A stretch of 5,985 nt of DNA from SW-9-67-25 sp964471665 (GTDB taxonomy: Archaea; Halobacteriota; Halobacteria; Halobacteriales; Haloarculaceae), in NCBI GenBank assembly GCA_964471665.1, contig CAYYHG010000169.1:1-5985 (forward strand). The letters run 5' to 3'. Below, in pieces: positions 1 through 5,939 of the stretch. The notes beneath the pieces were generated by a model. It had not been told where the DNA came from and searched no databases. It saw nothing but the letters and a program-made list of their open reading frames with translations. The translations under genes and the position numbers were made by a program. How positions within the stretch are numbered: position 1 is the stretch's first letter; each line of letters opens with the position of its first letter.

Positions 1-50
1 CGGGAACGTCCGGCTGAGAAGTATCAAAAGTTACGTCGACCGGTATACAG

Positions 51-68
51 CCGACGGTTCCACGTCGG
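51..68 (-). terminator. possible terminator hairpin after the PP2C gene
   Basis: CCGACG (51-56) and CGTCGG (63-68) form a perfect 6-base stem with a 6-base loop, 37-54 bases past the PP2C stop. Read leftward, a short CTTTTG follows at 25-30, some 20 bases beyond the stem. That is too far for a classical intrinsic terminator but fits the T-tract ends common in archaea. Nothing else is recognisable in 1-104. Confidence 0.3.
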
Positions 69-104
69 TCGGACTGTCGACTCTCACTGCGTGGGGATGT
101 GTTA

Positions 105-836
105 TCACTCGTCGGCGTCGTCGTCGCGCCGAGCGAGCACGACGCTGACGTTGTCCGTGGACCCGTTCTCGACCGCCCGGTCGACGAGTCGCCGGGCGAC
201 GTCGTCAAGTTCGGTTCCGGCGGCGACGATTTCGTGGATCTCCTCGTCCGGGACCACGTCCGAGAGACCGTCCGAGCAGAGCAACAGCGTCCCGTCGAGG
301 CTGACCCGGTAGAGGTCCGGTTCGACCGACTCCTCGGTGCCGAGCGCCTGCAAGAGGACGTTGCTGTGGGGGTGATCCTCTGCCTCGTCTTCGTGGATGG
401 TGCCCTGCTCGACGAGTTCCCGAACGAGCGACTGGTCGACGGTCACCTGCTCGGCCGACTCCGCGGTGACGTGGTAGGCGCGGCTGTCCCCGACGTTGAC
501 GACCGTCGTCGTTCCGCCAGCGACGACAGCCGCCACGAGGGTCGTCCCCATGCCGTCGTATTCGGGGTTCTCGGCCGCCAGTTCCCGGACGTGATCGTTC
601 GCGCGTGCGACCGCCTCCCGGAGCGTCGGTTCTACGCCGGTCTCCACGTCGAGGGGCACCGCCTCGACGAACACGTCGAGTGCCTTCTGGCTGGCGACGT
701 CACCCGCGCGGTGGCCGCCCATCCCGTCCGCGACAGCCAGGAGGGGGTGCCCCTCCTCGGCCGAGGTTCGGACGGCGTCCTCGTTGTGGTCCCGTGCCGG
801 TCCGACGTCGGTCAGTGCAGCGGTCTCCAGAGACAT
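105..836 (-). CDS. PP2C-family serine/threonine protein phosphatase
   Basis: This encodes a 243-residue cytosolic metal-dependent phosphatase that should remove phosphate from Ser/Thr residues. The whole protein is one PP2C domain with the bacterial-type (Stp/PrpC/PstP-like) motifs in order: R15-x-x-NED (18-20), VADGMGGH (35-42), GMGTT (95-99), NVGDSRAY (114-121), LLLCSDGL (184-191) and STDNVSV (226-232). The expected metal-binding acids D20, D37, D189 and D228 are present, so it should be active. There is no membrane segment, kinase or FHA domain. I chose the ATG at 836 because the family begins almost directly with the (L/A)-T-D-V-G-x-x-R-x-x-N-E-D block. An in-frame ATG at 914 would add 26 residues rich in Arg, Pro and Thr that are unlike the acidic remainder. 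No TATA box sits 27 bases before 836, so transcription probably begins further upstream, near 1018. No partner kinase lies in the window and the target proteins are unknown. Confidence 0.93.
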   Translation of the reverse strand: MSLETAALTDVGPARDHNEDAVRTSAEEGHPLLAVADGMGGHRAGDVASQKALDVFVEAVPLDVETGVEPTLREAVARANDHVRELAAENPEYDGMGTTLVAAVVAGGTTTVVNVGDSRAYHVTAESAEQVTVDQSLVRELVEQGTIHEDEAEDHPHSNVLLQALGTEESVEPDLYRVSLDGTLLLCSDGLSDVVPDEEIHEIVAAGTELDDVARRLVDRAVENGSTDNVSVVLARRDDDADE

Positions 837-846
837 CGGCGGGGGG

Positions 847-1017
847 TCAGGTGTCCAGCAGCGATCGGTCACGGTTCCGGCTCGCGTCGGCGACAGCCCT
901 GACCTCCCCGCCACAGCGGAGACAGAGCGTCAAGTCGGTGTCGTCTACTCTTCGAGGGTGTGTGGCCCCGCCCGGCACACTCCTTTTCGAGCGAGGAGAC
1001 GCGGTGTTGCCTTTCAT
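847..1017 (-). CDS. possible small CxxC protein upstream of the PP2C gene
   Basis: This is an unrecognised 56-residue reading frame ending 10 bases before the PP2C start. Its C-terminal half contains one CLRCGG motif (C32, C35), like half of a zinc ribbon; no second Cys pair is visible. Two points favour it. A TATA-like ATTAAG box is centred about 28 bases before its ATG, which fits leaderless haloarchaeal transcription starting at the ATG. The PP2C gene has no box of its own. Against it, the N-terminal half is basic and its third codon positions are only about 57% G/C, compared with about 84% in the second half, so the first part may be untranslated or degraded. It could also be only the 5' leader of the PP2C transcript. 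The true start might be further in, for example GTG at 978 or TTG at 933. Confidence 0.3.
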   Translation of the reverse strand: MKGNTASPRSKRSVPGGATHPRRVDDTDLTLCLRCGGEVRAVADASRNRDRSLLDT

Positions 1018-1040
1018 TACGTTGGTGTATTCTGTTCACT

Positions 1041-1050
1041 CACTTAATTG
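1041..1050 (-). promoter_or_regulatory. TATA-like box for the leftward PP2C transcript
   Basis: Read on the minus strand the sequence is CAATTAAGTG. Its centre is about 28 bases before the ATG at 1017, the spacing expected between an archaeal TATA box and the transcription start. This suggests a start at about 1017-1020. The TTAA core is self-complementary, so rightward initiation near 1072 cannot be excluded. The call is by pattern only. Confidence 0.45.
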
Positions 1051-1066
1051 TGGAGGCTGCACGCGG

Positions 1067-1118
1067 GCTGTCCGAGAAGACAGCGGCGAGAGGGCGGCCC
1101 GACACCCGGACTGGGTGT
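1067..1118. repeat. two tandem perfect inverted repeats in the divergent intergenic region
   Basis: The first repeat is GCTGTC (1067-1072) / GACAGC (1079-1084) with a 6-base spacer. The second is ACACCC (1102-1107) / GGGTGT (1113-1118) with a 5-base spacer. They lie between the leftward promoter near 1045 and the rightward promoter near 1205. They could be regulator binding sites or RNA hairpins in a long leader. Neither is followed by a T-run, so they are unlikely to be terminators. The rest of 837-1242 holds only the possible small frame and the two TATA boxes described separately. Confidence 0.35.
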
Positions 1119-1200
1119 GCCTGTTCGCGTTCGCGGCGGATTACTCGGTCCGGAGCCGTTTCTCCGAGCGGCTACACACGGGAACGTCCGGTTCCTCAAG

Positions 1201-1237
1201 CTTTAATTGGCGCCCGGACGACAGAACGAATGGAGGT
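1201..1237 (+). promoter_or_regulatory. sod promoter and Shine-Dalgarno
   Basis: A TATA-like TTTAATT (1202-1208) is followed about 27 bases from its centre by a predicted transcription start near 1232. A strong Shine-Dalgarno, GGAGGT (1232-1237), sits 5 bases before the ATG at 1243. This gives a very short leader of roughly 10-13 bases that begins at, or just before, the ribosome-binding site. The Shine-Dalgarno decides the sod start against the in-frame upstream ATG at 1207. Confidence 0.6.
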
Positions 1238-1242
1238 ATCTT

Positions 1243-1854
1243 ATGCCAGAGCATTCCAACCCCGAACTGCCGCCACTCCCGTACGACTACGACGCGCTCG
1301 AACCGCACATCTCCGAGCAGGTGCTGACGTGGCACCACGACACCCATCACCAGGGATACGTCAACGGCCTCGGTGCCGCCGAGGAGACGCTCGCGGAGAA
1401 CCGCGAGAGCGGTGACTACGACGGGACCGCCGGCGCACTGGGCAACGTCACCCACAACGGGTGTGGACACTACCTCCACACGCTGTTCTGGGAGAACATG
1501 CACCCGGACGGTGGCGGCGAACCCGACGGCGAACTGCGCGACCGGATCGAGGAGGACTTCGGCTCCTACGAGGGCTGGAAAGGCGAATTCGAGGTCGCAG
1601 CCGGCGCCGCGAGCGGCTGGGCGCTCCTGGTGTACGACCCCGTCGCCAAGCAACTCCGCAACGTGCCCGTCGACAAGCACGACGTCGGAGCACTGTGGGG
1701 GTCCCACCCCGTCCTCGCGCTGGACGTCTGGGAACACTCCTACTACTACGACTACGGCCCCGACCGCGGGAGCTTCATCGACGCCTTCTTCGAAGTCGTG
1801 AACTGGGAGAAGGCCGCCGAAGAGTTCGAGAAGTGCCAGGACCGCTGGGAATAG
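1243..1854 (+). CDS. sod: superoxide dismutase (Fe/Mn family)
   Basis: This 203-residue cytosolic enzyme converts superoxide to hydrogen peroxide and oxygen. It is full length for the family (about 200 residues in haloarchaea). The N-terminal helical-hairpin domain carries the WHHDTHHQGYVN block (30-41) and the C-terminal alpha/beta domain carries DVWEHSYYYDYG (161-172). The four metal ligands are H31, H79 (in HTLFW), D161 and H165; the active-site gateway Tyr is Y39. H146, 15 residues before D161, sits where mycobacterial SODs have His145 and many other family members have the second-shell Gln, so metal choice (Mn or Fe) cannot be read with certainty. Characterised haloarchaeal enzymes are manganese enzymes, as far as I recall. 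There is no signal peptide. Acidic residues are abundant, as expected for a salt-in cytoplasm. The gene appears monocistronic, with its own promoter. An ATG at 1207 would add 12 residues ahead of the Shine-Dalgarno and is not favoured. Confidence 0.97.
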   Translation: MPEHSNPELPPLPYDYDALEPHISEQVLTWHHDTHHQGYVNGLGAAEETLAENRESGDYDGTAGALGNVTHNGCGHYLHTLFWENMHPDGGGEPDGELRDRIEEDFGSYEGWKGEFEVAAGAASGWALLVYDPVAKQLRNVPVDKHDVGALWGSHPVLALDVWEHSYYYDYGPDRGSFIDAFFEVVNWEKAAEEFEKCQDRWE

Positions 1855-2002
1855 CCGCCAGGTCGCCACAGACGTCGAATTTATTTCACAGTTGATACTT
1901 CAGTCGCAGGTCCCATCTCGGCTACAAATCTCCAGTTCTGTCCAGTATATATACTATATCTGGTAATACGTTTTATGTCGATGCCGACCAGAGAGGGGAA
2001 AC
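1855..2002 (+). promoter_or_regulatory. AT-rich control region before the dehydrogenase operon
   Basis: This 148-base gap is markedly richer in A/T than its neighbours. A T-rich ATTTATTT (1879-1886) lies 25 bases after the sod stop and may help end that transcript. AGTATATATACT (1944-1955) is a perfect 12-base palindrome inside a CCAG...CTGG frame (1942-1963) and could be an operator or TATA element. TTTTAT (1971-1976) is centred about 29 bases before the ATG at 2003, which would give an almost leaderless mRNA. The purine-rich GAGAGGGG (1991-1998) is at most a weak ribosome-binding site. No gene is visible here. Confidence 0.5.
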
Positions 2003-5000
2003 ATGGGTGTCGACGACTCAGAACCGATCGCACGACCCGCCGACCCACCGGGGGATCCAGCAGCGTTCGCACGGGAGCCAGAGCCAGCCGTCTCGGAGTA
2101 CGTTGACCTGGCTGCGGACCTCCGGGACGCAGTCTCGGGGGCGGTTCGCTTCGACGAGTACGCACAGATCCTCTACGCGACGGACGGCAGCGTCTACCAG
2201 GCCCGTCCGGCAGGGGTGGTCTACCCGGAGGACGTCGCGGACGTCAGGGCAGCCGTCGAGAGTGCGGCGAATCACGAGGTGCCGATCCTCCCGCGGGGGG
2301 CCGGATCCTCGCTGGCCGGCCAGACCGTCGGTCCCGGGTGTGTCGTCCTCGACATGTCCCGGCACATGGACGGTCTCCTCGACGTCGACCCGGAGGCACA
2401 GCGGGCGACCATCCAGCCCGGCATCGTCCAGGACGACCTCGACGCCCACCTCGACGAGTACGGGCTGAAGTTCGCACCCGACCCCGCCTCCTCGAACCGG
2501 TCGACTGTCGGCGGCGGGGTCGGGAACAACTCCACGGGCGCCCACTCGGTCCGTTACGGGATCACCGACGCCTACACCGAGGAGGTGAAGGCGATCCTCC
2601 CCGACGGGTCGCTGTTGCACGCCCGGCCCGTCGTCCTCGACAGCGAGGAGTACGAGGGGATCGTCGCCAAGGACGACCGCGAGGCCCACGTCTACGAGAC
2701 CGTCCGGGGGCTCGTCGAGGACCACGAAGACGAGATCGAGGCGCGCTATCCGGAGCTCAAGCGCCGGGTTAGCGGCTACAACCTGGATCGGGTGATCTAC
2801 GAGAACGACGACGGCGAGGAAGTCATCAACCTCTCGAAACTGTTCGTGGGCAGCGAGGGCACGCTGGGCGTGATCGTCGAGGCGACGGTCGGACTGGTGA
2901 CTGTCCCCGAGGAGACAGCACTGGTGCTGTACTGTTTCGAGGGGGTCGTCGACGCGATGGAGGCCGTCCCCGAGGCCCTGGAGTTCGACGTCTCGGCCGT
3001 CGAGTTGATGGACGACGAGGTGTTCCGGCTGGCGGCCGGGTCCGACGGGTACAGCGAGTACGTCGAACCCATCCCCAGCGGGACGAAGGCGGCACTCATG
3101 CTGGAGTACGACTCGGAACTCCACGACGACTTCGAGGCCGCCATCGGGGAGACGAACGAACACTTCGTCGACGGGGGCAAGGCGTTCGACGCTGTCGAGG
3201 CCTACTCGGAGAAAGCCCAGACGGACATCTGGGAACTCCGGAAGGCAGCCATCCCGCTGTTGATGAGCCTCGAAGGTGATCCCAAACCCTACCCGTTCAT
3301 CGAGGACGCCACCGTCCCGCCCGGGGAACTGGCCGAGTACGTCCAGAAGTTCGAGGGGGTGCTGGACGACCACGGCACGTCGGCGGCGTACTTCGCACAC
3401 GCTGGTTCGGGGACGCTACACATCCGGCCAATCCTCAACCTCAAGGAGGAGGACGGCATCGAGAAGATGCACTCCATCACGGACGACGTGACCGACCTCG
3501 TGCTGGAACACCACGGCGCCTTCTCGGGCGAGCACGGCGACGGGATGGCCCGCACGGAGTTCAACCCCAAGATGTACGGCGAGGATCTCTGGCACGCGTT
3601 CAAGGAGGTCAAGACCGCCTTCGATCCCGAGTGGCTCATGCACCCGGGGAACGTCGTCTACCGCTCCGGTCCCGAGGATCCGGGCCCGGACAACGACCGC
3701 GGCGTCGGCGCGGACATGCGCGAGAACCTGCGCTACGGCGCCGACTACCAGTCCCTGGAACCCCAGACGTCGCTGGACTTCTCGGACGAGGGCGGGTTCT
3801 CCGAGCTCGTGGAGTTGTGCAACGGCTGTGGGACCTGCCGCCAGCAGGGCCAGAACACGATGTGCCCGACCTACCGCGCCTCGAAAGAGGAAATCCAGAC
3901 CACGCGGGGCCGGGCGAACATGCTCCGGGCCGCGATCAGCGGCGAACTCCCCGAGGAGGAACTCTACAGTGACCGCTTCCAGGAGGAGGTCCTCGACCTC
4001 TGTGTCGGGTGCAAGGGCTGCAAGTCGGACTGTCCGACCGGCGTCGACATGGCGAAACTCAAGGCGGAAGTGAAACACGAATACCACCAGGAGAAGGGGA
4101 CGTCGCTCAGGGACCGGGTGTTCGCGAACGTCGACCGCGTCAGCGCGATCGGTAGCGCGCTCGCGCCCCTCTCGAACTGGGCCCAGAAACTCCCCGGTGC
4201 GGACCTCGTAAACGAGCGGATCCTCGGAATCGCGCCCGAACGCAAACTCCCGACGTTCCGCCGCGAGACGCTGGTCGACTGGTTCGAGGCCCGCGGTCCG
4301 CAGGTCCCCGAGAGCGAGGCCGAACGGAAGGTGTTGCTCTTCCCCGACACCTACACGAACTACAGCTATCCCGCCCCCGGCAAGGCCGCCGTCGAAGTGC
4401 TCGAGAGCGCGGGCGTTCACGTGCGCGTGATCGACGAGGTTGCACCGAGCGGCCGCGCGGCGTTCTCGATCGGGCTGCTCGACCTGGCCCGCGAGCGCGC
4501 CGAGACGAACGTCGAGACCCTCGAACCCTACGTCGAGGACGGGTGGTCCGTCCTGTTCGTCGAACCCTCCGACGTCGCGATGTTCCAGGACGAGTACGGC
4601 GACCTCCTGTCGGGCGACGCGGTGGCGTCGGTGGCGGCAAACGCCTACGGGGTCTGTGAGTACCTCTCGACCCACCGGATCTACGAGGACGTCCCCTTCG
4701 ACGCGCCCGACGAGGCGCTGACCTACCACGGCCACTGCAACCAGAAGGCACTCAACCGCCACCACCACACCACCATCGCGCTCGAGGAAGCGGGCTACGA
4801 CGTTGACACCCTCGATTCGGGGTGCTGTGGGATGGCGGGCTCGTTCGGCTACGAGGCCGAACACTACGATCTCTCGAAGGCCATCGGGCGCATCCTCTAC
4901 GAGCAGGTCGACGAGAGTCCCGGCGAGACGGTCGTGGCTCCCGGCGCGTCGTGTCGGACACAGTTGAGCGACCGCGAGGGCGGTCAGCGCCCGCCCCACC

Positions 5001-5035
5001 CAGTCGAGAAGCTCCAGGACGCGATGGCCCGATGA
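2003..5035 (+). CDS. FAD- and Fe-S-binding D-2-hydroxyacid dehydrogenase (D-lactate dehydrogenase/YdiJ-like)
   Basis: This 1010-residue fused flavoprotein should oxidise a D-2-hydroxyacid (D-lactate, glycolate or D-2-hydroxyglutarate) to the 2-oxoacid and pass electrons through Fe-S clusters to the respiratory chain. The N-terminal GlcD-like part has a PCMH FAD fold (about 60-280) with PRGAGSSLAGQ (97-107) and a second FAD loop, ASSNRSTVGGGVGNNSTGAH (162-181). The substrate/cap domain (about 290-555) ends with SGEHGDG (508-514). H466, H473 and E510 match the metal site I recall for human D-2-hydroxyglutarate dehydrogenase. Two [4Fe-4S] motifs follow: C606/C609/C612/C621-P and C667/C670/C673/C677-P. 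The C-terminal part (about 770-1005) is a CCG domain of the GlpC/HdrB type with C912, C941-C942-G and C984. Its first CCG copy is degenerate (PSGR, 815-818). No signal peptide or membrane segment is visible, so it is probably a soluble or peripheral cytoplasmic enzyme. Length and order match E. coli YdiJ (about 1018 residues). It shares a 4-base overlap with the next gene. The exact substrate is uncertain. Confidence 0.9.
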   Translation: MGVDDSEPIARPADPPGDPAAFAREPEPAVSEYVDLAADLRDAVSGAVRFDEYAQILYATDGSVYQARPAGVVYPEDVADVRAAVESAANHEVPILPRGAGSSLAGQTVGPGCVVLDMSRHMDGLLDVDPEAQRATIQPGIVQDDLDAHLDEYGLKFAPDPASSNRSTVGGGVGNNSTGAHSVRYGITDAYTEEVKAILPDGSLLHARPVVLDSEEYEGIVAKDDREAHVYETVRGLVEDHEDEIEARYPELKRRVSGYNLDRVIYENDDGEEVINLSKLFVGSEGTLGVIVEATVGLVTVPEETALVLYCFEGVVDAMEAVPEALEFDVSAVELMDDEVFRLAAGSDGYSEYVEPIPSGTKAALMLEYDSELHDDFEAAIGETNEHFVDGGKAFDAVEAYSEKAQTDIWELRKAAIPLLMSLEGDPKPYPFIEDATVPPGELAEYVQKFEGVLDDHGTSAAYFAHAGSGTLHIRPILNLKEEDGIEKMHSITDDVTDLVLEHHGAFSGEHGDGMARTEFNPKMYGEDLWHAFKEVKTAFDPEWLMHPGNVVYRSGPEDPGPDNDRGVGADMRENLRYGADYQSLEPQTSLDFSDEGGFSELVELCNGCGTCRQQGQNTMCPTYRASKEEIQTTRGRANMLRAAISGELPEEELYSDRFQEEVLDLCVGCKGCKSDCPTGVDMAKLKAEVKHEYHQEKGTSLRDRVFANVDRVSAIGSALAPLSNWAQKLPGADLVNERILGIAPERKLPTFRRETLVDWFEARGPQVPESEAERKVLLFPDTYTNYSYPAPGKAAVEVLESAGVHVRVIDEVAPSGRAAFSIGLLDLARERAETNVETLEPYVEDGWSVLFVEPSDVAMFQDEYGDLLSGDAVASVAANAYGVCEYLSTHRIYEDVPFDAPDEALTYHGHCNQKALNRHHHTTIALEEAGYDVDTLDSGCCGMAGSFGYEAEHYDLSKAIGRILYEQVDESPGETVVAPGASCRTQLSDREGGQRPPHPVEKLQDAMAR

Positions 5036-5448
5036 ACTACCTCGTCTGGGCGGTCCTCGCACTCCTCGCGTACTCGCTCGTCCCGCCACTCTCGAAGGTG
5101 GCTGCCCAGCAGGTCCCGATCATGGTCGTCGCGCTCGTCTCGAACGCGCTCATCACCGTCGTGAATCTGGGCGTCGTCCTGTATCTCACCGACAGTTCGC
5201 TGTCGTCGCTCTCGTCGTCGCACGCGTACTACGCGCTCGGGGCTGGCGTGTTCCTCACAATTGGTGTCCTGTCGTACTTCTATGCCCTGTCGATCGGCCC
5301 GGTGAGCGTGGTGACGCCCATCTTCGGGCTGTTTCTCGTCGGCAGTTCCGTCGTCGGGATGGTCGCTCTCGGCGAGGCCGTCACCGCACGCAAACTCGCC
5401 GGACTGAGCTTTGCGACCCTGGCGGTCTATCTCACCTCGTCGGCGTGA
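5032..5448 (+). CDS. single-domain EamA-family membrane protein (drug/metabolite transporter superfamily)
   Basis: This 138-residue integral membrane protein has about five predicted helices (roughly 3-20, 30-52, 66-86, 91-113 and 121-136). The last two helices match the end of an EamA repeat: YALSIGPVSVVTPIFG, then GEAVTARKLAG before the final helix. Typical DMT exporters have two such repeats and ten helices, so this half-length protein would need to pair with itself or another subunit. It has only three Lys/Arg residues (K22, R120, K121), split between the two sides of the membrane, so orientation bias is weak. The ATG overlaps the upstream stop as ATGA, which indicates translational coupling with the dehydrogenase. 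Longer in-frame upstream starts inside the dehydrogenase gene are rejected because they would add an Arg-rich shadow sequence. A role in moving a substrate or product of the dehydrogenase is inference from context only. Confidence 0.88.
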   Translation: MNYLVWAVLALLAYSLVPPLSKVAAQQVPIMVVALVSNALITVVNLGVVLYLTDSSLSSLSSSHAYYALGAGVFLTIGVLSYFYALSIGPVSVVTPIFGLFLVGSSVVGMVALGEAVTARKLAGLSFATLAVYLTSSA

Positions 5449-5534
5449 TAGGCTGTTGGAGTCAGTGTCCGCCTGTCACCGCCCTGACCCCGAGGTCGGC
5501 GAACACCCACAGCGCCAACAGTCGTTCCGAGCGG
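5449..5534. other. convergent intergenic region with weak hairpins
   Basis: The 86 bases between two convergent stop codons contain a short potential hairpin: CTGACC (5484-5489), loop CCGA, GGTCGG (5494-5499), with one G-T pair. A longer-range 7-base inverted repeat, CTGTTGG (5453-5459) / CCAACAG (5515-5521), encloses it. It may help end transcription from both sides, but no T-run follows on either strand, so a terminator call is weak. Confidence 0.3.
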
Positions 5535-5897
5535 CTACAGCGGCTGGACCAGTTCGACGACGTGTCCGTCGGGATCTTTCAGGAAGGCCGTCCGTGCGTC
5601 GGCCTCGGGTTGATCGCTGGGCTCTTGCACGACGCCGTGGTGGTCGATCTCGGCGAAGGCCTCGTCGACGTCGTCGACCGTGACCGCGAAGTGGTCCCAG
5701 GCCGTTCCGGTCTCGAGGGCGTCCTCTCCGTCGGTGTCTGACAACTGGAGTTCGAACCCGTTCGGAGCGGCGACGTAGAGATTGCGCGTGTCGCCGCTGG
5801 TGAACTCCCAGGACTCCTCGAACCCGAGGTTCTCGGCGTACCACTGGGCCGCGCGGTCGGCGTCCGAGACGTTCAGACACACGTGGATGGCGTCCAT
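5535..5897 (-). CDS. VOC-family (glyoxalase I/bleomycin-resistance fold) protein
   Basis: This 120-residue soluble protein has two beta-alpha-beta-beta-beta modules (about 1-55 and 66-118) that form one metal centre. The four canonical ligand positions are filled: H5, E49 (in FELQL), H69 (in WDHFAV) and E115 (in HVVEL), with spacing close to E. coli GloA (H5, E56, H74, E122). DPDGHVVEL is the usual closing motif. A glyoxalase I role (methylglyoxal-thiol adduct to lactoyl-thioester) is plausible. Haloarchaea use gamma-glutamylcysteine rather than glutathione, and the VOC fold also includes dioxygenases, epimerases and resistance proteins, so substrate is open. I chose the ATG at 5897 over the in-frame ATG at 5936. 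The family starts with the hydrophobic strand holding H5, and a TATA box sits 27-29 bases before 5897; it would lie inside the longer frame. The gene runs toward the dehydrogenase/EamA operon. Confidence 0.92.
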   Translation of the reverse strand: MDAIHVCLNVSDADRAAQWYAENLGFEESWEFTSGDTRNLYVAAPNGFELQLSDTDGEDALETGTAWDHFAVTVDDVDEAFAEIDHHGVVQEPSDQPEADARTAFLKDPDGHVVELVQPL

Positions 5898-5920
5898 ACA
5901 CGGCCGGTGGCGCGGTTCGC

Positions 5921-5930
5921 TCTTAAAATC
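5921..5930 (-). promoter_or_regulatory. leaderless promoter of the VOC gene
   Basis: On the minus strand the sequence reads GATTTTAAGA. The TTTTAA core (5923-5928) is centred about 28 bases before the ATG at 5897, so transcription should begin at or within a base or two of the start codon. No Shine-Dalgarno precedes 5897, which fits a leaderless mRNA and supports the shorter protein. Confidence 0.6.
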
Positions 5931-5939
5931 ATCCATCAG

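Noticed and set aside
99..902. A 267-codon plus-strand frame opposite the phosphatase
   Set aside because: The minus strand encodes every PP2C motif in order. The plus frame has no family resemblance.
837..914. N-terminal extension of the phosphatase to an ATG at 914
   Set aside because: The added residues are Arg/Pro/Thr-rich and lie before the usual start of the PP2C fold. The alternative start at 836 fits the family length.
1141..1869. A 242-codon minus-strand frame opposite sod
   Set aside because: Sod is unmistakable on the plus strand with all metal ligands and a Shine-Dalgarno. The antisense frame is low-complexity Val/Leu/Gly.
2018..3400. A 460-codon open frame on the minus strand opposite the 5' half of the dehydrogenase
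   Set aside because: It has the same shadow effect: no domain motifs, and it overlaps a clearly real gene entirely.
4822..5031. Upstream in-frame extension of the EamA protein into the dehydrogenase gene
   Set aside because: It would add about 70 Arg-rich shadow residues before the first helix. The ATGA overlap start is the classical coupled arrangement.
3416..5089. A 557-codon open frame on the minus strand opposite the dehydrogenase gene
   Set aside because: The plus-strand frame has complete FAD, Fe-S and CCG motifs. The antisense frame is Val/Arg/Leu-rich with no recognisable motif and is a shadow of strong G/C third-position bias.
5898..5936. N-terminal extension of the VOC protein to an ATG at 5936
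   Set aside because: The TATA box for the shorter, leaderless gene would fall inside this extension, and the added 13 residues are not part of the fold.
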